A stretch of DNA of 64,000 bases. It comes from CAJQQK01 sp963696075. Its GTDB lineage: Bacteria > Pseudomonadota > Alphaproteobacteria > Rhizobiales > Hyphomicrobiaceae. This document shows positions 26,082 to 34,520 of the stretch, piece after piece (the stretch's first letter is position 1; every line of letters starts with the position of its first letter). The stretch covers positions 434,001-498,000 of the forward strand of contig CAVOJD010000008.1 of the NCBI GenBank assembly GCA_963696075.1, read 5' to 3'. Under the pieces are notes generated by a model. The model saw only the letters and a program-made list of their open reading frames with translations. It was not told the DNA's origin and searched no databases. A program made the translations under genes and the position numbers.

Positions 26082-26912
26082 TTGACCGACCAGCCGACAA
26101 CGCCCGTCACCCCCCGCCTCTCCGCCACCGTCATGCTCCTGCGCGACGCCCCGGAAGGCCTCGAGGTGTTCATGGTGGTGCGCCACCGCCAGATTGAATT
26201 CGCCTCCGGCGCCATCGTGTTCCCCGGCGGCTCGCTCGATGCCAGCGACCGCGATCCGCGCCTGCCCGCCCTCTCCGACGGCGCCGACGGTCTCGATCAG
26301 GCGACGCTCGCCCTGCGCGTCGCAGCTGCCCGCGAAGCCTTCGAGGAATGCGGCGTCCTGCTTGCCCGCGATCCCACCACCGGCAACCTCGTCGACGGCA
26401 AGCGCGCCACCCAACTCGGCGAACGCTACCGCGCCCGCCTGGAGGCCGACGAGATCGGCATGGCCGATGTTGCCGAGGCCGAGGGCCTGCGCCTCGCTCT
26501 CGACCAGCTTGTTCGCTACGCCCATTGGGTGACGCCGGTCCACATGCGCAAGCGCTTCGACACGCATTTCTTTCTGGCCCCCGCCCCCGATGATCATGAC
26601 CTCACGCACGATGGCAACGAGGCCGTCGACAGCGTCTGGATCAGCCCCGCCCAGGCCCTCGCCGAAGCTGCTGACGGCCGCCGCACCATGATCTTCGCAA
26701 CCCGCCTCAACCTCGAACGTCTCGATCGCTGCAGCAACGTCGCGGACGCCATGGCGCGCGCCTGTGACGAAGAATCCGGTATCGTCACGGTCTGTCCTGC
26801 GATGACGATGACCGAGAAGGGCCGCCTGCTCACCATCCCCGTCGAGGCCGGCTACGGCGGCCCCGACTTCTTCGTCGAGACGTCTGCCCTGGCCGACAAC
26901 AAGAAGCCGTGA
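26082..26912 (+). CDS. NUDIX hydrolase domain protein
   Basis: A 276-residue NUDIX protein. The first part has VVRHRQIEFASGAIVFPGGSLD (the start of the fold and the Gly-Gly), then an insertion, then the NUDIX box core AAAREAFEECGVLLA. The C-terminal half (HWVTPVHMRKRFDTHFFLAP) resembles the peroxisomal NUDT7/19-like CoA-diphosphatase group, so CoA or acyl-CoA cleavage is plausible in this CoA-rich context. Start is a TTG at 26082 with AAAGG upstream. Confidence 0.85.
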   Translation: MTDQPTTPVTPRLSATVMLLRDAPEGLEVFMVVRHRQIEFASGAIVFPGGSLDASDRDPRLPALSDGADGLDQATLALRVAAAREAFEECGVLLARDPTTGNLVDGKRATQLGERYRARLEADEIGMADVAEAEGLRLALDQLVRYAHWVTPVHMRKRFDTHFFLAPAPDDHDLTHDGNEAVDSVWISPAQALAEAADGRRTMIFATRLNLERLDRCSNVADAMARACDEESGIVTVCPAMTMTEKGRLLTIPVEAGYGGPDFFVETSALADNKKP

Positions 26913-26955
26913 TACGCCGCCCCTTCGTCGAGGCATTCGCAATCTGGAAGATGAC

Positions 26956-28293
26956 ATGAACCTGTTCGCCAAGCTCAAGGAACGTGCTGCAAACGGTGAC
27001 CCTGTCCGTGTGGGCATGATCGGCGCCGGCAAGTTCGGCACGATGTTCCTCTCCCAGGCGGGCCGCCTGGAAGGTATTCACATCATCGGCGTGGCGGACC
27101 TTTCGCCTGAAAACGCAAAGTCGAATCTGAGTTTTGTCGGCTGGCCAGAAGAGCGCTATTCGGCCCCGTCCCTCGATGCCGCGGCGAAAGCGGGCACGAC
27201 GCACGTCGGCGATGATTGGCGCGCGCTTGCAGCCCACCCGCGCGTTGACATCGTCATCGAGTGCACCGGCTCACCGACCGCCGCGATCGCCCACGTCCTC
27301 GAAGCGTTTCGCCACGGCAAGGATGTCATCAACGTCACCGTCGAGGCCGACGCCTTCTGTGGCCCCGCACTCGCCGCCAAGGCCCGCGAGGCCGGCGTGA
27401 TTTATTCGATGGCCTACGGCGATCAGCCCGCGCTGACCTGCGATCTCGTCGACTGGGCGCGCACCTGCGGCTTCAACGTCACCGCCGCGGGCCGCGGCCA
27501 CAAATGGCTGCCCGAATTTCGCAAGTCGACGCCTGAAACCATATGGGATCACTGGGGCATTAACGCGGAACAGGCCAAGCGTGGCCGGCTCAACCCGAAG
27601 ATGTTCAACTCGTTCCTCGACGGCTCCAAGCCCGCGATCGAGTCCGCGGCCATCGCCAACGCCGCCGGCCTCGACGTGCCCGCCGAAGGCCTCACCTTCC
27701 CCGTCGGCGGCGCCGAGGACCTCGCCAACATCATGCGGCCGAAATCGGAGGGCGGCTGCCTCGACCACAAAGGCATGGTCGAAGTCGCCTCCTCCCTTGA
27801 GCCGGACGGCACACCCATCCCCTACGACATCCGCCAGGGCGTCTGGGTCGTCTTCGAGGGCGACACCGAATACCTGCGCAACTGCTTCCAGGAATACACC
27901 GTCAAGACCGATACAACGGGCCGCTATTCCTCGCTCTATAAGCGCTGGCACCTGATCGGCCTTGAACTGCCGATCTCCGTTGCCTCCGTCGGCATCCGCG
28001 CCGAGCCGACCGGCGTCGCCAAGGAGTTCCGCGGCGATGTCGTCGCCACCGCCAAGCGCGCGCTCAAGGCCGGCGAAATCCTCGATGGCGAAGGCGGCTA
28101 CACCGTCACCGGCGGCCTGCGCCCCGCCAAGGCCTCGCTTGCCGCGGGCTATCTGCCCCTCGGCCTCGCCCATGACGTCAAGCTCACGGCCGATATCGCG
28201 GACGGCGCGCCGATTACCTGGGCCGATGTCGAGATCGACGAGACCACCGAGGCATATAAATTGCGCCGCTGGATGGAAGCCCGGTTCGCGTGA
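26956..28293 (+). CDS. NAD(P)-dependent oxidoreductase with C-terminal SAF domain
   Basis: A 445-residue protein with an N-terminal Rossmann domain (VRVGMIGAGKFGTMFLSQAG, VDIVIECTGSP) similar to homoserine dehydrogenase or Gfo/Idh folds, and a C-terminal SAF domain (KRALKAGEILDGEGGYTVTG, LPLGLAHDVKL). SAF domains bind sugars or sialic-acid-like ligands or act as pilot modules. Members of this group are often annotated only as oxidoreductases. The substrate is unknown. The start ATG at 26956 is 43 bases after the NUDIX stop. It ends the plus-strand run begun by the enoyl-CoA hydratase. Confidence 0.82.
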   Translation: MNLFAKLKERAANGDPVRVGMIGAGKFGTMFLSQAGRLEGIHIIGVADLSPENAKSNLSFVGWPEERYSAPSLDAAAKAGTTHVGDDWRALAAHPRVDIVIECTGSPTAAIAHVLEAFRHGKDVINVTVEADAFCGPALAAKAREAGVIYSMAYGDQPALTCDLVDWARTCGFNVTAAGRGHKWLPEFRKSTPETIWDHWGINAEQAKRGRLNPKMFNSFLDGSKPAIESAAIANAAGLDVPAEGLTFPVGGAEDLANIMRPKSEGGCLDHKGMVEVASSLEPDGTPIPYDIRQGVWVVFEGDTEYLRNCFQEYTVKTDTTGRYSSLYKRWHLIGLELPISVASVGIRAEPTGVAKEFRGDVVATAKRALKAGEILDGEGGYTVTGGLRPAKASLAAGYLPLGLAHDVKLTADIADGAPITWADVEIDETTEAYKLRRWMEARFA

Positions 28294-28477
28294 GCTGGAA
28301 CTTTTAGCGTCGTCGCGCGCAACCGTCTAAAGTCTTACCCCGAACGGTTTAGACCGTTCGTCGACCTTTACTTTGCCACGACCGTGGCGCCTTTTGCGCC
28401 GATCAATTTTTGTGCAAGGCGCGCGAAGCTCTCGACAAGAAGCCCTCGCATCGCCCAGTTGGTCCGAGGCCATTGCT

Positions 28478-29305
28478 ATGACGGATTTGTCGTTTGCCGA
28501 TCGCATCAAGTTTCTGAAAGAAGATCAGGTCATGGACGTCGATTTCTCCAACCTGACCTTCGAGAACAGCAGCCCCGTCAACGAGTTCTACGACGAGGTC
28601 GACCGCCGCATCGCAGAGACGGGCGAGAAATGGTTCTTCCTCGTGAACTATCACGAGCTGCACATCATGCTGGAAGCCTCGATCACCTTCGCCCATCGCG
28701 GCAAGAAAACCAACATCGCCTACTCGCTGGGTAGCGCCAGATACGCAGCCAGCCCCGATATGCAGGAAACCATCAAAGAGCGCTCGAAGGTCGAGAAATT
28801 TGATCCCAACCTCCATGAGACGCGGGACGAAGCGCTCAACTATTTACGCACGCTGCGCGCGAAACACACGCCGGAAGACTTCGCCAGACTGATTGTCCTC
28901 GACGACGCCGAACCCGCCCGCTCGTTCGACGACCGCATCACCTTCCATGCCGACCTCGGCATCATGGAAGCCGACTTCTCCGACCTTGCCTTCGAGCGCT
29001 CGAGCGACGTCAACGGCTTCTACGACATTCTCGAGGACAAGCTCGCCGCAACCGGCCGGCGCTGGTACTTCCTCGTCAACTACCGCAACTGCACCATCGA
29101 GCCGGAAGCCTGGGTCGCCTTCGCGAACCGCGGCAAACGCGCCAACCTCGCCTATTCCGACGGCTCGGTCCGTTTCGATACCAGCCGCGAAACAGAAAAA
29201 TCCATCCTTGAGGATTCAAAGCGCGAGGACTTCCAGCCGAACCTGTTTTCGAGCCGCGACGCCGCGGTGAAGCGGATCCTAGAAATGCAGCGCGACGCCG
29301 GCTGA
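28478..29305 (+). CDS. protein of two tandem internal repeats, function unknown
   Basis: A 275-residue soluble, acidic protein made of two copies of the same domain. Residues about 5-127 and 149-271 align without a gap at an offset of exactly 144: FADRI/FDDRI, DVDFSNLTFE/EADFSDLAFE, WFFLVNY/WYFLVNY, FAHRGKK/FANRGKR, FDPNL/FQPNL. Each repeat has aromatic beta-strand-like cores. I do not recognise the family. Start is the ATG at 28478. It stands alone, after the SAF oxidoreductase and before a convergent small coiled-coil gene. Confidence 0.8.
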   Translation: MTDLSFADRIKFLKEDQVMDVDFSNLTFENSSPVNEFYDEVDRRIAETGEKWFFLVNYHELHIMLEASITFAHRGKKTNIAYSLGSARYAASPDMQETIKERSKVEKFDPNLHETRDEALNYLRTLRAKHTPEDFARLIVLDDAEPARSFDDRITFHADLGIMEADFSDLAFERSSDVNGFYDILEDKLAATGRRWYFLVNYRNCTIEPEAWVAFANRGKRANLAYSDGSVRFDTSRETEKSILEDSKREDFQPNLFSSRDAAVKRILEMQRDAG

Positions 29306-29390
29306 GTATCACGGAGCCGCACGCCTCGAAGCGGCCCTGAGGCTGGATTCATGACGGCCAACGCGGCGCCGGTCCAAGCCTGCGACCCGG

Positions 29391-29606
29391 TCAACCGATC
29401 TGTTCGTCGCGATCGTCCGGATCGTCGATGACCAGGTTGTTCTCTTCCCTGATCTTCCGTTTCACGTGATTGAGCTCGTCGAGCTTGGCTTCCGCGGCCT
29501 CGCGAGCCGCCGCAAGCGAGGCGATCTCCGCATGTTTTGCCCTGATTTCCGCTTCCACAGCGGCAAGCTGTGCCCGAAATAGCATCATCGCGCCTTGCCG
29601 GCTCAT
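29391..29606 (-). CDS. small coiled-coil protein, function unknown
   Basis: A 71-residue protein, mostly one heptad-rich helix (AQLAAVEAEIRAKHAEIASL) and a very acidic tail (DDPDDRDEQIG). A near-perfect Shine-Dalgarno GGAGG lies six bases upstream of the ATG at 29606, which supports real translation. It is upstream of argG's 3' end on the same strand but too far from it to be sure of an operon. Confidence 0.65.
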   Translation of the reverse strand: MSRQGAMMLFRAQLAAVEAEIRAKHAEIASLAAAREAAEAKLDELNHVKRKIREENNLVIDDPDDRDEQIG

Positions 29607-29756
29607 CGTCGCCTCCGTTCAAAAACCTGCCAAAATACAGCCGCGCGCACATCACCGGAAAGACCGGTTAACGCCGGCGCGGCTGAAGCAGGCTCGAGCA
29701 TGTCACGCCATTATGACAGTTGGACAGATGCTTGATTGGCCAACAGCCGGAAAGCA

Positions 29757-30992
29757 TTACCTGCGCCGGTTGCGCATCTCAAGCGTCCTCAGCCTGAGCG
29801 CGTTCAGCTTGATGAACCCTTCCGCGTCCTTCTGGTCATAGGCGCCCTGATCATCCTCGAACGTCACCAGGCTCTCCGAGTAGAGCGAGTCCTTGCTCTC
29901 GCGGCCGATCGTGATCGTATTGCCCTTGTAGAGCTTGAGACGAACGCTGCCGTTGACCCGCTCCTGGCTCTTGTCGATCAACGCTTGCAGCATTTCCCGT
30001 TCCGGCGAGAACCAGAGCCCGTTGTAGATCAGCTCCGCATAGCGCGGCATCAATTCGTCCTTGAGGTGAGCCGCGCCCCGGTCGAGCGTCAGTGACTCGA
30101 TCGCGCGGTGCGCAGCCAACAGGATCGTACCGCCCGGCGTCTCGTAGACCCCGCGTGATTTCATGCCAACGAACCGGTTCTCGACGAGGTCGATCCGCCC
30201 GATGCCGTTATCGTGGCCAAGCTTGTTGAGAGCCTCGAGCAGCGTCGCCGGGCTCATCGCCGTGCCGTCGATACTGACCGCATCCCCTCTCTCGAACCCG
30301 ATCTCGACGATGGTCGGTTTGTCCGGCGCCTCTTCCGGGCTGATCGTGCGCTGATAGACGAATGGCGGCGGCTCGATCGCTGGATCTTCCAGCACTTTGC
30401 CCTCGGATGAGGAGTGCAGCAGGTTGGCGTCAACCGAGAACGGCGCCTCGCCTTCCTTGTCCTTGGCAATCGGAATCTGGTGGTTGCGCGCGAACTCGAT
30501 CAGCGCCTCGCGGCCCGAGAACTCCCACTCCCGCCATGGCGCGATGATCTTGATGCCGGGCTCGAGCGCGTAATAGCCGAGTTCGAAACGCACCTGGTCG
30601 TTGCCCTTGCCCGTCGCCCCATGGCAGACGGCGTCCGCGCCCATCTCGCGGGCGATCTCGATCTGTCGCTTCGAGATCAGCGGCCGCGCGATCGACGTGC
30701 CGAGCAGATAGACGCCCTCATAGAGCGCATTGGCCCGGAACATCGGAAACACGTAGTCGCGAACGAAATCCTCGCGCAGGTCCTCAATGAAGATGTTCTC
30801 CGGCTTGATGCCGAGCATCAGCGCCTTTTCCCGCGCAGGACCAAGTTCTTCACCCTGACCGAGGTCGGCGGTGAACGTGATCACCTCCGCGCCATAGGCC
30901 TCTTGCAGCCATTTCAGAATGATCGACGTGTCGAGCCCGCCTGAGTAGGCAAGCACAACTTTATTGACGGCAGGCTTGGCGGATGGGGACAT
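29757..30992 (-). CDS. argG: argininosuccinate synthase
   Basis: Joins citrulline and aspartate with ATP cleavage to AMP, the penultimate step of arginine synthesis. The PP-loop is AYSGGLDTSIILKWLQ at the N-terminus; VCHGATGKGNDQVRFE, the citrulline and aspartate contacts, and the C-terminal TITIGRESKDSLYSE are all present. The length of 411 residues is normal. I start at 30992 (MSPSAKPAVNK); the frame continues to 31100 without family support. It is divergent from the HCCA-isomerase-like gene with about 114 bases between starts. Confidence 0.96.
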   Translation of the reverse strand: MSPSAKPAVNKVVLAYSGGLDTSIILKWLQEAYGAEVITFTADLGQGEELGPAREKALMLGIKPENIFIEDLREDFVRDYVFPMFRANALYEGVYLLGTSIARPLISKRQIEIAREMGADAVCHGATGKGNDQVRFELGYYALEPGIKIIAPWREWEFSGREALIEFARNHQIPIAKDKEGEAPFSVDANLLHSSSEGKVLEDPAIEPPPFVYQRTISPEEAPDKPTIVEIGFERGDAVSIDGTAMSPATLLEALNKLGHDNGIGRIDLVENRFVGMKSRGVYETPGGTILLAAHRAIESLTLDRGAAHLKDELMPRYAELIYNGLWFSPEREMLQALIDKSQERVNGSVRLKLYKGNTITIGRESKDSLYSESLVTFEDDQGAYDQKDAEGFIKLNALRLRTLEMRNRRR

Positions 30993-31106
30993 GGGGAGCG
31001 CGCCTCTTTTCCGGGACGTTTTATCAGAATATCGAACTACAGCGACTGGCGGCTTGGCGCCAGTCTGTCTTCGCCATTTGCCGCGGCAACTCGAGGTCAA
31101 ATTGAG

Positions 31107-31718
31107 ATGAGCCAGCCCACAACCCTTCAGTTCTGGTTCGATCCCGCCTCAACTTACGCTTATCTTACCGCGATGCGGATTGAGGCAGAGGCGGCGCGTC
31201 ATGGCGTCGGTGTTGACTGGTGTCCCTTCCTTCTCGGCCCGATTTTCCGGGCTCAGGGCTGGGAGACATCACCCTTCAACGTCTACCCTGCCAAGGGCCG
31301 CTACATGGTCCGTGATATCGAGCGCCTCGCGGCATCGCGCGGATTGCCGCCCTTTCGCCTGCCGGACTCGTTTCCCGCGAACAGCGTCCGCGCGGCGCGC
31401 GCGGCGCTGCTTGCAGGCGAACAGGGCATTGCACCGGATTTCATGCGCCATCTTTTCACCGCCGCCTTCGCCGAAGGCCGCGATATCGCGGCGCCAGAGA
31501 CACTCCGGCAGTGCCTTTCGGCAGCCCGCGCCCCGGACCCGGACGCCGTTCTCGCAGCGACTAAGGAGGCCGGTACGAAAGACCGCCTGCGCTTTGCGAC
31601 GGAACGGGCGGCAAAGCTCGGAATCTTCGGCGCGCCGACGTTCATCACGTCCGATGGCGAGCTGTTCTGGGGGGATGACCGCCTCGCTGCCGCCCTCGAA
31701 TGGGCAGCGGCAACCTGA
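31107..31718 (+). CDS. 2-hydroxychromene-2-carboxylate isomerase/DsbA-like family protein
   Basis: A 203-residue thioredoxin-fold protein of the kappa-class GST/HCCA isomerase family, cytoplasmic. The N-terminal FWFDPASTYAYLTAMRIE has the Ser/Thr that binds glutathione in the family, in place of a Cys-x-x-Cys. The cis-proline segment is IFGAPTFITSDGELFWGDDR. Such enzymes act on naphthalene-type intermediates or as glutathione-dependent isomerases of unknown substrate; there are no aromatic-degradation neighbours. Confidence 0.88.
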   Translation: MSQPTTLQFWFDPASTYAYLTAMRIEAEAARHGVGVDWCPFLLGPIFRAQGWETSPFNVYPAKGRYMVRDIERLAASRGLPPFRLPDSFPANSVRAARAALLAGEQGIAPDFMRHLFTAAFAEGRDIAAPETLRQCLSAARAPDPDAVLAATKEAGTKDRLRFATERAAKLGIFGAPTFITSDGELFWGDDRLAAALEWAAAT

Positions 31719-31900
31719 TCCCCCGATGACTTTGGGTCTGACGCTGAGCGGATCATATTCAAACGCCGCCTCAATAAGTTATCGACCATTGCTCCATAGT
31801 CAGCCTGCCGTCTGGCTTGCTAACGTATGCGGTGACGTCAACGTGGTCGGCTTGTAAACTTGCGGCGTCGCGGCGTTACACAAAACGGAGAATAAAGAAA

Positions 31901-32227
31901 ATGAAGCTGCTTTCCACTATGGCTCTCGCCGTGGCGCTGGCGCTCACGCTGCCCATCGCCACAACTCCGGCTGCTGCGCAAAAGACCGGCACTGAGAAAT
32001 CAATCACGTCCAAGGCGGCGACGCCCAAAACCACGGCGAAGGCAACACCGAAAGAAACGGCCGCAAAGCCTGCCAAGAAGACGGCGAGCGCGTCCCCGTG
32101 CAAGGGCCTGAACCAGACGCAGTGTTCCGCGAACAGGAGCTGCGGTTGGATCAAGCCGACCAAAAAAGTATCGACGGATGGCCGCAAACTGACGGCTTAT
32201 TGTCGTAAGACCGCCGCCAAGAAATAG
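31901..32227 (+). CDS. lysine-rich exported protein with four-cysteine C-terminus
   Basis: A 108-residue protein. A signal peptide (MKLLSTMALAVALALTLPIA, cleavage after AAA) is followed by a Lys/Thr/Ala-rich low-complexity linker and a compact C-terminal module with cysteines 67, 75, 81 and 101, including CGWIKP and TDGRKLTAYC. Two disulfides in the periplasm are likely. The low-complexity part resembles histone H1 tails in composition only. The unusual make-up is intrinsic; no family recognised. A purine-rich stretch (GGAGAATAAAGAAA) precedes the ATG. Confidence 0.72.
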   Translation: MKLLSTMALAVALALTLPIATTPAAAQKTGTEKSITSKAATPKTTAKATPKETAAKPAKKTASASPCKGLNQTQCSANRSCGWIKPTKKVSTDGRKLTAYCRKTAAKK

Positions 32228-32323
32228 TCGGCCGGTTCAATGTTGACGGTGGGAAGGATCCGGGGCGGCGCCATCGCCCAGATGTGCGCCGTCGCCCTGA
32301 TTGACCGACCGGACAGGTTGCCA

Positions 32324-32365
32324 GGATCACTTGGCCGGGATCAATTGGCCGGGATCAATTGGAAA
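32324..32365. repeat. three tandem 14-base repeats
   Basis: GGATCAATTGGCCG-type unit repeated three times (starts 32324, 32338, 32352), with one change in the first and three in the last copy. It lies between the convergent Lys-rich exported protein gene and the phasin-like gene. Too short and without spacers to be a CRISPR. Confidence 0.7.
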
Positions 32366-32368
32366 GCG

Positions 32369-32863
32369 TCACTTCGTGAGGATGGCCCACGGCGCCGGCA
32401 ACGTCACGCAAACGCTTTTTTCATCCGGGAATGAGATCTGCGCCATCGAGAATCCGGATCCCGAATGGTACGCGGCCATAACCTGTGCGGCGCCGTGCGG
32501 CGTGAACAGGTCCGCCTCGTCCAAATGCTGCGGGTTCCGTGAGTGGTCCGGGATCATCGTCCGCCACGGCTTCATGGCATCATCAACCATCGACAGGAAC
32601 GCATTCTCGACCGGCGGGCGATACCAGGAGGTCGCGGCTTTCGGTGGTTTCGAGGCATTCGACGTGGCGGTTGCGGTGGGCTCACCGGCTTGCGGCAACG
32701 CCTCAAGGCCCGATTGAAGGGACTCCATCATCGCACCAGCACCCGCCATCCAGCAGGCTTGCATCGTCTCGGCATAAAGGTTTGCGGCAGCCAGGCAGGC
32801 TTCCGTGGTCTGGGCCCAGGGGTCCGCAGCACCGTCTTTGGTCTTGTCTGTCGTCTGGTTCAT
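32369..32863 (-). CDS. phasin-like protein, second candidate PHA granule protein
   Basis: A 164-residue protein with an alanine-rich helical N-terminal half (ACLAAANLYAETMQACWMAG) and a less structured C-terminal half (TPHGAAQVMAAYHSGSGFSM). It is not close to the first phasin. The link to PHA storage comes from its upstream DNA: an exact TGCACTGCA (32918-32926) and a near copy (32942-32950), the same element as flanks the phasin promoter. I call it a candidate, not a member of a known family. Start at ATG 32863; an ATG four codons upstream is possible. Confidence 0.62.
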   Translation of the reverse strand: MNQTTDKTKDGAADPWAQTTEACLAAANLYAETMQACWMAGAGAMMESLQSGLEALPQAGEPTATATSNASKPPKAATSWYRPPVENAFLSMVDDAMKPWRTMIPDHSRNPQHLDEADLFTPHGAAQVMAAYHSGSGFSMAQISFPDEKSVCVTLPAPWAILTK

Positions 32864-32917
32864 AGTGGGCAACACGATCGGATTGAGGTTCGAACTAATC
32901 CGATCAGACTACCATGC

Positions 32918-32952
32918 TGCACTGCAAAATCCAGTTAATTTCGCACTGCAAC
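32918..32952. promoter_or_regulatory. paired TGCACTGCA elements, probable PhaR-type operator
   Basis: TGCACTGCA at 32918-32926 is the exact reverse complement of the phasin element; CGCACTGCA at 32942-32950 has one difference. They are 24 bases apart and 55-90 bases upstream of the second phasin-like gene. The second lies in the 3' end of the lppC-like gene. Confidence 0.5.
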
Positions 32953-34326
32953 ACTCTGCGCCTCAAGGTTGCTCAGGCTGGTCGTGGGTACGCCGCTCAC
33001 GGACGTTCCCGAAAAGCCGGGCGCGGCAGGCTCGATGACAACGGCTTGATGGCGCTGGACTTCCAGTACGGCGAGGCTGTGTGTGGACGTACCATCGCTG
33101 TTCAGCCGGAACGGTCCGTCAACGCCGTCAAAACCCGTCGCCCGCGTGATCGTTTGAGCGTTGTAGCGCGCCCCGCGCGGATGCTGCGTCGCAAGGCGAA
33201 TAGCGACCATCGTGGCGTCATAGGCAAGCGCCGCGATGCGGGGTGGCGCCGCCCCAAAGGAGCGAGAAAACTTCTCGGAGAAAGCTTGCCAGCCTCGCGG
33301 ATCGGGCGCCGGATACCAGCTCCCGATCAGTGCTTGATTACGACCCAGATTGGGCGAGTCCCAACCCCCACTGCCGAGAAACTTGATCGAGCCATCGCTG
33401 CCCCCATTGCCGGAGCCAACCAGCGGCGAAAGATTTGGCAGGCTCTCCGGGGCACCCGGCATGAAGATCGCGTCCACCTGATAGCCTTGGCCGCGAGCGG
33501 CTTGGACTTGCTCAGCGAGCTTCTGCGTCGGCCCGAGCAGTCCGCTTGAGTTTGCGGGATACCGCTCCACGGCAATCACCTGCGCCCCGTTGCGCTGGGC
33601 CGAGGCATTGAAGGCGGTTGCCATGAGGTTGCCGTAGGCAGTGTCGGGGATCAGTGCTGCAAGCCCGCGTTTGCCCTGTGCTGCCGCAAACGCAACGATG
33701 CGCTCGACCTCTTCGTCTGCCATGAAACTCAGCAGATGCACCCCGTTGCCTGCAACGTTGCGATCGTTCGAGAACGCGATGACTGGCAGACCCGCCTGCT
33801 GCGCGACGGGCTGCACCCCGCGGACGGATTTCGCGTAGAGGGGCCCGATGATCAGTTCCGCGCCATCGGCTGCCGCCTGGGTTGCCGCCATGGCGGCGCC
33901 GTCGGGTGTGCCCTGCGTGTCCTTGACGATCATTTGGAAGGCAGGGTTGTTGAGTTCGAACAGCGCCATTTCGGCGGCCTGCTTCATGCCCTGCGCCACG
34001 GCTGCCGATTGCGCCGTGCCGCTAAGCGGCAACAGCAGCGCCACTTTGGCTTCAACCGGATTGCCGGCCTGTGCTGTCTGTTCGCCAATCGGTGTGGGCG
34101 CGTTGGCGCCCGTCGCCAGCGGGTTCGTCCCACCCCCAATGGAACATCCGGCAATCGCCAGCGCGACGCCCGCCAAAGCCAGCGAAACGATGTGTCGTCG
34201 GGTAGCACTGCTTGGATGTGTCGCCTGCACGAAGGTTACCTTCAAGGTTTGTCTATTGCGGCGTCCGCGCTCGGCGTCTGCTGCAAACCGATATATCACG
34301 GCTTTCACGGGTCTTGGCCGCGTCAT
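32935..34326 (-). CDS. penicillin-binding protein activator, LppC/LpoA-like lipoprotein
   Basis: A periplasmic ligand-binding-fold (type 1) lipoprotein of about 463 residues. The lipobox is ALAIAGCS, so the cysteine at about residue 60 is lipidated. The fold is visible in VALLLPLSGTAQSAAVAQGM, FQMIVKDTQGTPDG, ELIIGPLYAKSVRGV, LPVIAFSNDRNVAG and IAALAYDATMVAIRLA. In enterobacteria LpoA activates PBP1a; in alphaproteobacteria the function is assumed. The start is uncertain: nearer TTG and GTG codons just before the basic signal peptide could be used. Divergent from rsmI, 194 bases apart. Confidence 0.88.
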   Translation of the reverse strand: MTRPRPVKAVIYRFAADAERGRRNRQTLKVTFVQATHPSSATRRHIVSLALAGVALAIAGCSIGGGTNPLATGANAPTPIGEQTAQAGNPVEAKVALLLPLSGTAQSAAVAQGMKQAAEMALFELNNPAFQMIVKDTQGTPDGAAMAATQAAADGAELIIGPLYAKSVRGVQPVAQQAGLPVIAFSNDRNVAGNGVHLLSFMADEEVERIVAFAAAQGKRGLAALIPDTAYGNLMATAFNASAQRNGAQVIAVERYPANSSGLLGPTQKLAEQVQAARGQGYQVDAIFMPGAPESLPNLSPLVGSGNGGSDGSIKFLGSGGWDSPNLGRNQALIGSWYPAPDPRGWQAFSEKFSRSFGAAPPRIAALAYDATMVAIRLATQHPRGARYNAQTITRATGFDGVDGPFRLNSDGTSTHSLAVLEVQRHQAVVIEPAAPGFSGTSVSGVPTTSLSNLEAQSVAVRN

Positions 34327-34520
34327 CCACGGCCATAATGTTCCGCGAACGTACTGATTCGATCCTCGAACGATAGGTTATTTTGCTCTCTGCCACCGTC
34401 AGCCTTTGGAAAACTCAGCAAAAGCGGCAACACTGGGACTCGATTTCCCTTTCGTCGGCGCACCGTGGCACAACAGCCGTTTCGGCGGGCGGCACAATTG
34501 GCGCGGGTGAGGAGTGGGTG

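Noticed and set aside
25317..27041. 574-codon open frame on the minus strand across the enoyl-CoA hydratase and NUDIX genes
   Set aside because: It is antisense to two clear enzymes with full motifs; long antisense frames are common in GC-rich DNA and its sequence has no family features.
32324..32365. Short tandem array as a CRISPR
   Set aside because: Units are 14 bases, directly abutting and without spacers.
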